A stretch of 64,000 nt of DNA, from assembly GCF_020740795.1 (NCBI RefSeq), contig NC_067296.1:7913001-7977000 (forward strand). The letters run 5' to 3'. This DNA is from Apus apus. Its lineage: Eukaryota > Chordata > Aves > Apodiformes > Apodidae. The position numbers and the translations under genes are program-made. The notes below the pieces were generated by a model, which was not told the origin of the DNA, did not search any database, and was given only the letters and a program-made list of their open reading frames with translations. Positions 39,501 through 48,489 of this stretch are shown piece after piece. Position 1 is the first letter of the stretch, and the number at the start of each line of letters is the position of its first letter.

Positions 39501-42449
39501 CTACTATCAGATGCAGAGTAATATCAGAAATCAATACAAAGAGGCAAAAAGGAGAGAAAGAAAGAATGCATGAAGGCTGAGGTCTGAAAGAGAGAAGAGG
39601 ATCTGGGGGCAGGGAAGAAACATCAAACAGTGAGGCCAGGCTTGAGAGCATGCCCTTTGCTACACTGAAGTGACTGGATGAGCTGAAGAGTGTTACTTCA
39701 GTGGACAGGCTGTTCACACAGGTACTTAGCTTCTACTTTTTGTAAATTATTTTAGATGCTGCTTGAGAATTAGATTTTTAAATGAAACATTTTGCCACAT
39801 GATCTAGATAGCCAAGAACCTGCAGGTGTAATGAGTTCATAGTCAACTACTCAGGTTTAGGACCCAACAGCCAGTATCAGTTTTCATCCCAATCATCTTT
39901 AATGCCACCTTAAAAAAAAATATAAACGGTGGTAACTGCGAGTGACTCACTGCAGGAAAAAATGGTATTTATTCCATTCTTATTCAAAATCATCAACCAT
40001 CGTATGCATTCAAAAGCACTAATGTGAAGTAAGAGCAAGGCACTAAATTCAAGCCTCATGTTTGCCTTTCAACATCAAGCTCTGAACAATGTGGTTTTTT
40101 CTTGAGGCATATGGGCCCTCAGGTATAGATAAGGAAGTTACATCCTCTCTAAAAATGTCTTTATTCAAATCTGGAACATGTATCTGATTTTTATACCATA
40201 TCTAAGTACTTTCTGAAAGCTCAAAATGAACAGGGCAATTTGGCTATCCTGACTAGGAAAGCAGGGGTATGTCAGGTGAGTCAAAATAAACCTTCTACAT
40301 ATATGGAAGTTACAGGATTTATTTTTTTTTTAAACTAAATTAAGATAATTGGGAGTTCTTTTTCTTCCCATGCATATACATATGCATGTACATTGTTCTT
40401 AGACCAGCACCTTTTATTCTCATCTCCATCGCTTGCACAACTAGGAAACATACACTTGTATGAACATATTTCTATAAGCAGGACTATCTACCCTTTAACA
40501 ATTACACTATTCTGTTAAGAAAAAACAAACCAAATATATTTTTAAAAATGTAAGCATAAAGCAGATCTTAATTTAATGTAATAAAAAAATACTGTAATGC
40601 TTGTTTAGATGCAAGCCAACATAGTCAGCTGTTATGTTTTTTAAACAAGCATGTTACATGCATTAAAAAAAAAAAATATCCCAGCAAACATTGCATTATT
40701 AATACACAAACTCAGGTGAACTAATAATTTTAGAAATGCCCCATCTTTGCCCATGCTGCTAAAGCAGATCAAATGACATCTGTCAACACCTGCAGTCCCG
40801 TAGCTGTGCACTGCCTCTCTCCTGGCACCCATGTCTTACAGACTTTAGACTATGATCCTCATTCATACCTGATACTGTTTTGCTCATTCCCAAAATATAA
40901 AATTTTGTCTCTCTTAAATCATCTTCAAGTAGTTGAGGAAAAAATAACTTCCCCTTTCTGAAAAAAAAACGCAACAAAACAAACACCCAAAGAAACCTCA
41001 CCCCAAGCTGCTAAATCTTATTTGCAGACACCTCAAAATAGATTAACCCATGAGCACTGTCTTGATCCCACTAAATCATTTGTTCCAATTTCTTTCTTTA
41101 TATCAATCAGATCAGCTGCCATCTTAATAAAAAGTTATAAAATACACATTGGGATTATATTACTTTTGACTACTTAGAAGATTCTGATACAGTTATGTAG
41201 TCCAGGAATGCTACTTTAAATTTTAATATTTACTTTCAATATTTACTGTTATGGAGTGGTAAAGCTGAGTTGTGAATAATCATCTATTATTCTCTCTGCA
41301 GTGTGTCAGAAGCACAACTTACCTTCCAGAAAATTTGTAGGTGTATTCATCTAGAATATAATAATGATTTCAGTAACTGCAGAGTTCAGTGTGGTAAGTA
41401 CCTAACAAATTATACTTTATACTATTAAAGGTTAATTAAAATGCTGTTGTAATATACCACTGTAAGTGACACATACCAATTCTGAAAATGCTAATGGGCA
41501 TCTTCTGACAACTGGTAACTTCTATCCTACATACACAGAAAAAAAATTAAGTTACTCATCTCATCCTGAAGAGCACATACAGTCTTCCTAGATATTTTGT
41601 TTGTGCAGCTGATGCTTAACACTGTAAAGCACTAACTTTTCACCACAGTCAAGAAGTTACTCTCCTGTGAAAGTCTGTCATTGCTAAGCACTCTGAGCAG
41701 CAGTCAACTGTTCCTTCCTTTCACCTTCCCCATTCCTTGCATATCCAAACAATATCTCCCTCTGGAAACTTAACACAAATGATCTTGAAAGCTTTTAATG
41801 ACTTTTAAGCTCTAGCAGTTTCACACAATATACTTTCAAGCATAAATAGCAGTGACCTAGAAAGATGCTTCCTATAAACCTGTCTGATGGTCCATCACTT
41901 CAAGGTAAAAAAACCAACAAAAACAGTTTTGTAAACAATGGGGCACTAAAAACCTAGCAGTTTGCAATGATCTCAGAGAGCTGACATTTCTATCATAACC
42001 AAAAAAGTAATTTGAAAAAGCTAATTAAGAAATAATTTTAGTGAAGGGCAGTTTACTATCTTAAAGTACACACATTTTGGCTTAGCAGAAGTGAACAAGT
42101 TATTCATTGTGTGTCAAAAAGGACACCTCTGTTTTGACTGAAGTTTATTCAAGTATTAGCTATATTAATCTTCAGGAAATCTAAAAATCATGTTACAACC
42201 CATCAGACTCTAGTGCAATTTTATTAATAAGAGTATGTTTCTCTTCAGTTGTCTCTTTTTAAAGTTTTAAGATTTCCACACACATCACAGTAGATCTTGA
42301 TTTCCTGATATCAAATTACTGCCCAACATCTGCAAATTCACATCTACAAAGGGCTCAAGCTTTGGTTTGTTTTATTATAAAAAAAACCAACCAAACAACA
42401 AAACCCCAAGCTTTTCTGTTTTTTAAACAGGTTGGCCCACCTCTCTCAC

Positions 42450-42549
42450 CTAGCAGATTGGCAACTTGTAACTTTGAGTTACCAGAGCCCCCATGTTCAA
42501 GTTTCTCCAAGTAGCTGAGACCCTGGCAAGAGGATGCAATGCTGGTGGC
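42450..42549 (-). other. ADNP: Candidate ADNP non-coding 5' UTR exon 2
   Basis: On the minus strand a pyrimidine-rich tract ending TGTGCTGCAG precedes 100 bases that end CTGCTAG before the donor GTGAGAG. This position, just downstream of the CpG island, suits the second 5' UTR exon known in human ADNP. It holds a 14-codon upstream ORF (ATG at 42494) whose TAG stop is the last three bases of the exon. It is inferred from splice signals alone, and other acceptors nearby (e.g. GGGGCAG near 42590) could extend it. Confidence 0.3.
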
Positions 42550-42698
42550 CTGCAGCACAGACAGACTGTGCTGAGGTTGGTCCATGCTGCCCCGACAGGT
42601 AGAAATCGTGTCTCCATTACCTCACACCTTCTACCTCCACACAGATACAGGAAATAGCAGTAAAAATAAATGGAAACATAGCCTTTAAAAAAAAAAAA

Positions 42699-42716
42699 CA
42701 CGCACACACACACACA
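42699..42716. repeat. (CA)n microsatellite after an A12 run
   Basis: A run of 12 A (42687-42698) is followed by about nine CA units with one CG interruption. It is short and of the usual simple-repeat type. Confidence 0.9.
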
Positions 42717-43132
42717 AAAACAATTATCTAAAAGGAATGAAAACGTCCTTCATACCTACTAAATGGCTTAAATGCACCCCATAAACAAAGAATACCGAAA
42801 CAAGAGGCCCAGCTACCCGGCCCAGACAAGGCTCCCGGGGCTCTGCCCGCCCCTCCCGGGCTCGGAGGGGCGAGACAAGCCCCGCGAGCTGATAACGCAA
42901 ACGGCACCACAAGCCACATCCAAGTTTCGCTACAATTCCTGACATCCTGCACACAGCCCGCATAAACCGCCAGGAACCCTCCTCCTCCGTGGGCTCTAAG
43001 CCCCCTCACCCCGCTCCGGGCCCCCATCGGGCGGGCGAGGTCAGAGCCCCGGCACGGCAGGTACGAAGGCGGGAGCGGCGCGGGGCAGCCCCGGCGGGGA
43101 GGGTAGCGGGGCAGTGCGGGGCGCGTGTGTGC

Positions 43133-43150
43133 GGGGCCGGGGCCGGGGCC
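43133..43150 (+). repeat. (GGGGCC)3 hexanucleotide repeat
   Basis: Three perfect GGGGCC units lie in the CpG island, in the ADNP first intron on the model given here. The plus strand carries the G-rich form, so an ADNP pre-mRNA would carry GGCCCC. Confidence 0.95.
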
Positions 43151-43469
43151 GCCCGGCGGTGCGGGAAGGGGCCCGGGGCCGCAGTCCGGGCTCTGCGGCC
43201 GCGCCGCCCCCCCCGCCCCCCCGCAGCCCTGCCCGGCGCGGGGACGGCGCCCCCTGCCGCTCCCTCCCGCACTCGGCTCCGCGCCGCCGGTTGGGCTGCG
43301 GTGCATTTTGGGTGGGGGCTGGTATTTTTCTTGCACGGCCATAAACCGGGAGCTACAATACGAAGGGAACGGGGAGGGGAGGGTGGTGTGAGGGGGCATC
43401 GCCAGCATCGCGCGCGCCGGGGTGCTTGTTTTGGGAGGTCTCGCCCGCCGCACCCCCCCCTCTGACCGG

Positions 43470-43484
43470 CCCCCCCCCCCCCCC
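43470..43484. repeat. C15 homopolymer tract
   Basis: Fifteen consecutive C on the plus strand, followed by GGG. This is a potential G-quadruplex or i-motif former and a likely site of length error in assembly. Confidence 0.9.
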
Positions 43485-44468
43485 GGGAGAGCCTCCCCAC
43501 CCCCGGGGCTGCAGCCAAGCGAACGGGGTGGGTGACACGGGGGGTGCAGCTCCCGGCAGAGGAGCAAGGCTTGAGGGTTTGAATTCCCCCGCCTTTGTCT
43601 GAAAAACGGGAGTCGGTAACTATAGCCCAGGGTAGGGAAAGGAGGGATGGGTGAGTCAACGTTGCTCCATCCTGCAGCTGGTGCTCGGCTCAGGAGACCG
43701 GCCGCCGATCGCGCCTTTTCCCGCAGGCAGCGACACCCCGGCTGCCGAGGGAGGAGGCTGCTCCCCATTCATCGCACCGAGCCAGCGCTGCTCCCCGGGC
43801 CGGCCCCGGCGCCGACCTGTGCCCGGTGCCGGCACAGGCTGCGGGCAGCGCCGGGATGCTGGACCCGCTTCACCGACTCGTCACCCCGCTCACTTCGCCT
43901 TACCGCCTGCGCAGCCCTCGCCACCGGGACACATCCGTGTGTGGTCCCCCCCACCGGGAGGGGGAAGGGAAGAGGCTGGCACCGCATCTGCCGCGCGGGC
44001 CCCGGCTGGGAGGGAGGGCAGCCGGCAGCGCAGCGCTCCCCGCAGCCGGCCGGAGCAGAACCGGCCTCCGTAAGGCGCCCAAGTCTCTTCAACATGTGTG
44101 CGGCCGGGGGAGGGGACCTTGCCTGCCAACTCCGCAGCCCCCCGCCGGCAGCGGGCAGGGCGGCGGGCACGGCGCGGGGCTCCTGCCCCTCGGGGCGGGT
44201 GCGGGGCCGGGGCTGCCGGGGGCCGCGGGACGGAGGGAGGGGAAGAGGGGGCGGGCGGGGGCTGCCCCCGCCCGGGTCGGACCGCGGACTCACGCACACA
44301 CCTACCTGACTGGGGCTCTCCTCAGCAGCGAGGGCGGGCGCTCCCCCGGCACCTCTGGCTGGGGGTGGGGGTGCGCGGAGCTGCCTCCCTGGCGCCGCCC
44401 GGGTCCCTGGGCGGGCGGGCGGAGCGGAGCCGGCGGCGGCGCGGGGGAGACAAAGGGGGCTGGATAGC

Positions 44469-44491
44469 GGGGGGGGGGGGGGGCGGGGGGG
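44469..44491. repeat. G15-C-G7 tract
   Basis: Fifteen G, one C, then seven G on the plus strand. It is a strong quadruplex candidate. Confidence 0.9.
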
Positions 44492-44593
44492 CGAGTGTGC
44501 GGGGATGGCCTATGGTTGAGCGGGTCCCGGGGGGCGGGGGCGGCGGCTTCACTGGGTTCGGTCCCCGGGGCGGGGGGTGTGGGGCTCCGGGGC

Positions 44594-44608
44594 GGGGGGG
44601 GGGGGGGG
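44594..44608. repeat. G15 homopolymer tract
   Basis: Fifteen consecutive G, about 60 bp from the YY1 site. It is the third 15-nt G/C run in this island. Confidence 0.9.
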
Positions 44609-44668
44609 CACCCGAGGCGCCCTGCAGACAATACAGCCGGGTCCCTCCTGCCCAGAACCTGCCCTGGC

Positions 44669-44699
44669 CAAGATGGCGGCCGAGAAAGAGCGGAAGTGA
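44669..44699. promoter_or_regulatory. YY1 site followed by ETS (GABP-type) site
   Basis: CAAGATGGCGGC (44669-44680) is a textbook YY1 site, and GCGGAAGTGA (44690-44699) is an ETS/GABPA-type site ten bases on. Both are typical of TATA-less housekeeping promoters, usually within tens of bases of the start site. The AAGATGGCGGC orientation is the one normally found just downstream of a start on the same strand, which suggests initiation on the plus strand as well as ADNP on the minus strand. Confidence 0.75.
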
Positions 44700-44883
44700 C
44701 GCGAGACTCATTAGCATACGGGACTCATTGTCCGGCGGGAGGGGAGGGGGCCGAGCCCCGGGGGGGAGGGAGCCCGAGCCCCGGTGGATTCCCGCGGGTC
44801 TGGCCCCCATCCCGCCCCGCGGGCCGCGCCCCGCCGGCGGCGGGCGGGCGGGTTACATAACCCCGCGGGGCGGGGGGGGGACA

Positions 44884-44895
44884 CTCTCGCGAGAG
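44884..44895. promoter_or_regulatory. TCTCGCGAGA palindromic promoter element
   Basis: CTCTCGCGAGAG is a perfect 12-bp palindrome containing TCTCGCGAGA, a known CpG-island core-promoter motif enriched at bidirectional and housekeeping promoters. It lies about 190 bp from the YY1/ETS pair. Confidence 0.8.
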
Positions 44896-45085
44896 AAACG
44901 GAGCGAACCGCTGCGCTCGGCGGCGGCGGGATCTGCCCCGGCCCCGCTAGGAGGCGCCGCGCCCTGCGGCTGGGTCTGGAGAGGGAGCTGACGCCGCCCG
45001 GTTATCCCTCCGCCGCCCCCAGCCGGGACTACATCCTGTCCTGAGGGGCCTTCGCCGCCGGGGCGGGGGCACGCGCCCGGCGAGC

Positions 45086-45120
45086 GGCGCGCCCACGTGA
45101 CGGCGGCGCGCCCACGTGAC
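45086..45120. promoter_or_regulatory. Tandem CACGTGAC E-boxes
   Basis: A 16-bp word, GGCGCGCCCACGTGAC, occurs twice (45086-45101 and 45105-45120), placing two CACGTGAC E-boxes exactly 19 bp apart. CACGTGAC is the preferred core for USF, MYC/MAX and MiT/TFE (CLEAR-like) factors. The identical flanks show a local duplication. Confidence 0.75.
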
Positions 45121-45230
45121 CGCGAGGCCCGGAGCACACGGTCTCGTGCCGCGGCGAACGGCGGCGCCTCAGGGCGCGCCCGCCCCGCCCCGCGCGGACC
45201 CGGCCCGGCCCGGCCCGACCCGGTCCGCTC

Positions 45231-45255
45231 CGTTCCGTTCCGTTCCGTTCCGTTC
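45231..45255. repeat. (CGTTC)5 pentanucleotide repeat
   Basis: Five perfect CGTTC units, directly preceded by a degenerate CCCGG-type run (about 45199-45222). A simple repeat within the CpG island. Confidence 0.95.
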
Positions 45256-45439
45256 CGCCCCGCCGGCCCGCAGCCCGCCCCGGGCACCGCGCCCCGGCCC
45301 GGCCGCGCCGCTCGCGCTCCTCACACCATGGACAGCGCAGCCCGCGGCGCGGCCTGAGGGCCCGGGGCTCGCGCCCTGCGCCTGCGCCTCGAGGCGGCTC
45401 CTCCGGCGGGAGCGGCCCGGGCCGCGCGGGGCCTGCGGA

Positions 45440-45515
45440 CCGCCCGGTCCCCTCCGAACCGCCCGGTCCCCTCCGAACGGCCCGGTCCCCTCGGAACCGC
45501 CCGGTCCCCTCCGCC
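45440..45515. repeat. 19-bp GC-rich minisatellite, four copies
   Basis: Four consecutive 19-bp units of CCGCCCGGTCCCCTCCGAA. Units 1 and 2 are identical; unit 3 (45478-45496) has two changes and unit 4 ends CGCC. It lies at the right edge of the CpG island. Confidence 0.95.
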
Positions 45516-48440
45516 GACGGGAGGGAGGCTTCGAGCCAGGCGAGGCCTCTCCCGGTGCCTCCGCGGCGAAGTCCTTCAGAAACTGGCCCGAGGTGGCTGA
45601 GGTGGCGGGGGACGTGTCGGGCTGACACACGCTGCTCTGACACCTGAGCTTGCCGTGTTGTGGCTGAACTTAGGAAAGGCAGGCGCCCAAAGGCGGGTGT
45701 GTGGCCTGTTTCTGGGGAGCTTTGTGCGTCCGTGTCCGCACGGAGTGAAGAGAGAATTAACCGGAGACGTTTCAGAGCAGTAACGTCTGGGGGCTGACGA
45801 GGCTCCACGTGTGATGCTTTCTCTGGGTCAAGAAAAAAACACGCTCAAGATCTCCTCAACAATCGAGGCCCAACTCTATAGCACGGTAAAAAAAGAGCTC
45901 TACAAATGAAAGGGAATGGTGGCCTTTGTTGCTTCAAAAATACACACAAACACTTGAAGGATGAAGGAAAGCCTAATTCCTTCCACCCTCAGCATTCAAA
46001 ACCTTTCTGGTTCAGAGTGCCATGTATTATAGGTGAGCCTTAAAATATCAGAAAGAAAAGTCCACGTTTTCAAATCATTGTCTGAAGTATAAAAGCATAG
46101 AAAAGTTGTCATAAATAACTTAAGACTTCATAAAACTCAAGGATCTCCTGCATTTTCAAGTGACTGATAGCCTGAAAATGTGTACACCACTGTGTTCACC
46201 ACAATTCACATAAATAGCTTTTATGAAGAATTTAATGACATTTTATTGTATTTGTTAGCTTGATTTAAGACTTTCTAGATGGGCAGAACTTAGAAGTAGG
46301 CTGTTTGTCACTGTCTGCAAATCATACCTTTATTTCACCAGGTACTTTCATGGTATTTTCACATTAGTGGTCACAAGAATCAGTAAGTCACAGAAAAGTG
46401 CCTTTCTTTTACAGCAGAATGGAAAACCACAAAACTTATCTGCAAAAACAAAGCTTGTGCTTCAGTTTTAGAAGGGTTTCTAGAACTGAAGTACTTCAGT
46501 ACTTCAGTACACGTGAGATATATCTCAACTAAGGAAATCAAAGAATGGTGTCTTTTTTTCTATAAAAACTTCAGTTTCCCTTACAAAAGTGTATATTTTT
46601 TTATTATTATTTGATGGCACAATTAAGAAAGGAGGTTGGGAAACCTTTTTGAAGTGTTATTAAGCTGGTACCATACTCAGAAGCTACCAACTAACTTCAT
46701 GGCTGCTTCAGCCAGCTTGATTGTTATCTACTAAAATACACAACCTCCAACAAACTTTAGGATGTTCCCATTTCAAGACGTTTTTATTCATACTTTACCA
46801 CTGACCACTTGTTAGCAATCACTTATTAGTTGTGTGTTACAATACCCTTTTACTTATCTAATGTGTCTTACTGGTCAGACTTCTGTCTTCTCCTTAAAAT
46901 CAATATAAATGTTGGAATGAAGGGAGGAATGTTTGCAGCACATTTAATACACAAGTATTGCTACACAAACTTTCTGTCTTTCTGAAAGAAAACAAAGCAT
47001 GATGATCAACAATTCTAAAAGGTTTGGAGTGAAGAATGAGAGCTGCTGCTTCACCTACTGAGAGTTGTGCTTAGGATGCTTTTGGATGTACAGAAGAATG
47101 TTTAACTGAGAAAATTAATTGTATTGACAGAGAAATGCAAGTTATCAAGCACTGATGTAGCTTTTGAGGCTTCAAGACATTCTTGGGTCATTTGGTTCTT
47201 ATACCTGGAGGATGGGCAAGGTTGGTCCCTTGTAACTCACTGTATCTGTCACCACCATGCTTTGGGGCTCTAGCATGGATTTACTACACAGACAAATTTT
47301 TTTTATTTTTTTTTTTTTAATAGAAACAGTAATAAATAGCAAACAGAAAACAGCACCGGGGAAAATAACACATTTAAAACAGCAGTGGAAAAAAACCCCA
47401 CACAACTGACCTATTAGCCTTCCAATCTAAGTAAGAAGTGTCTGAAGGTTAGAGGAACTGAATGTAATGGGAAATGATAATGAAACTGGAAATAGAAATT
47501 ATATTTCATAGATATTTAAGGGAAGCAACACAACAGGAAGGTATGTGAGAAGGATACAACAGAACAAGCAGAAACAGTTGCAATTCAGGCAGCAGAAGTG
47601 AATTAGGTTCTTGGACACCTTTCCATGTCCTGAATTCCGGGTACAAGGATAAACATCAGAGTAATTTTGTATCTTGCTGCAGTTTCTTGATACTCATCAG
47701 AAGAAGCCTCCAGGCTAGGTTGGCAGTCTGAACTGCTGAAGATAAGAGTCCTCCAACCATTTCCTTAATGTCAAGGAATTTCCAACTGGAAACAGCATTT
47801 CCAGCCATGACAGTGGCACCCAGTCCAGAATAAGGGCCAAAAAGAGTATGGAAAACAACTCATGAGGAATTCAGAAACTGTAATTCAGGGTGAGAGGGAC
47901 TTAAATTAGATGTGCATAGAAAGAAGCATCAGGAGGCAGAAGCACCCACTCTGCACAAGATGGGTGATGCAGGCAACATTTTTTAAGGTAGGGGAGAGAA
48001 CAAGAGAAGGAAAAGATAATGCAGCAGCAGTTTGGGGAAATGTGAGCCTGCTTTGGGGCAAAATCTGCAATGACAGGGCTGAAAAATGGGAGGGAAGGAT
48101 GAGACAGGACATGTAGAAAGCAGCCCTCAAAGGTCTCGTTCTCATTCAGTGAGAGTTTTGGTGGATGTTTGCAGTGTGACACCTGTCAACAGCAAGTTAG
48201 AAAAGAAAGATGAGAATAAAATCAAGTTTGTATGAAAAGATTGATGTTTAAAGGTAAAATTCAAGCAATAGGCGAGGAGAAAAGGAGTCTTGAACACATT
48301 TTTCTACAGTGTGTACAGAGTGAGGTGAAACAATGAAACAAAAATTGACAGTATGAAACAAAAAATGAAACAAAAGTTGGCAGCATTTTTATATACTTTT
48401 TATATGACAGAAGTGGGTATTGTTTCTCACAATGGCCACT

Positions 48441-48489
48441 GGAAAAATCAGTAAAGTCAGAAAAATCAGCAAAATCTGAAAAGTCAGCA
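48441..48489. repeat. Degenerate (GAAAAATCAG)-type tandem repeat
   Basis: About five imperfect units of 9-12 bases, alternating 'aaaatca' and 'aaagtca' cores. Its minus-strand translation (DFSDFADFSDF) is only the shadow of the repeat, not a gene. Confidence 0.6.

Larger units (their letters stand above)
42550..44305 (-). other. First ADNP intron and left half of the CpG island
   Basis: This is the interval between the two candidate 5' UTR exons. From about 42830 upward it is CpG-rich. Long open frames on both strands here are the usual artefact of stop-poor GC-rich DNA. They show proline/arginine/alanine-rich low-complexity products and no domain, so I do not call genes. Confidence 0.5.
44306..44680 (-). 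other. ADNP: Candidate ADNP first (non-coding) exon
   Basis: On the minus strand a strong donor (CCAGTCAG then GTAGGTGTG) lies at 44306 inside the CpG island. The exon would start near the YY1/ETS cluster at 44669-44699. The start is inferred from those elements, not seen. If correct, the 5' UTR would carry two C15 tracts (complement of 44469-44483 and 44594-44608). An alternative minus-strand donor exists near 43897-43903 (GCG then GTAAGG). Confidence 0.35.
42830..45640. promoter_or_regulatory. ADNP: CpG island / ADNP promoter region
   Basis: About 2.8 kb of GC- and CpG-dense sequence is set abruptly in AT-rich flanks. This is the standard signature of a broadly expressed vertebrate promoter. 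It lies upstream of ADNP on the minus strand and 8-9 kb downstream of the DPM1 3' end, so it serves ADNP and probably a divergent plus-strand transcript (human has ADNP-AS1 in this position, from memory). No TATA box is evident. GC boxes are frequent, and YY1, ETS, TCTCGCGAGA and CACGTGAC sites cluster at 44.67-45.12 kb. Confidence 0.9.

Noticed and set aside
42989-45808. Many long open frames on both strands in the CpG island (up to 346 codons)
   Set aside because: GC-rich DNA lacks stop codons by chance. The products are Pro/Arg/Gly/Ala-rich with no domain, overlap each other in all frames and show no codon-level signal.
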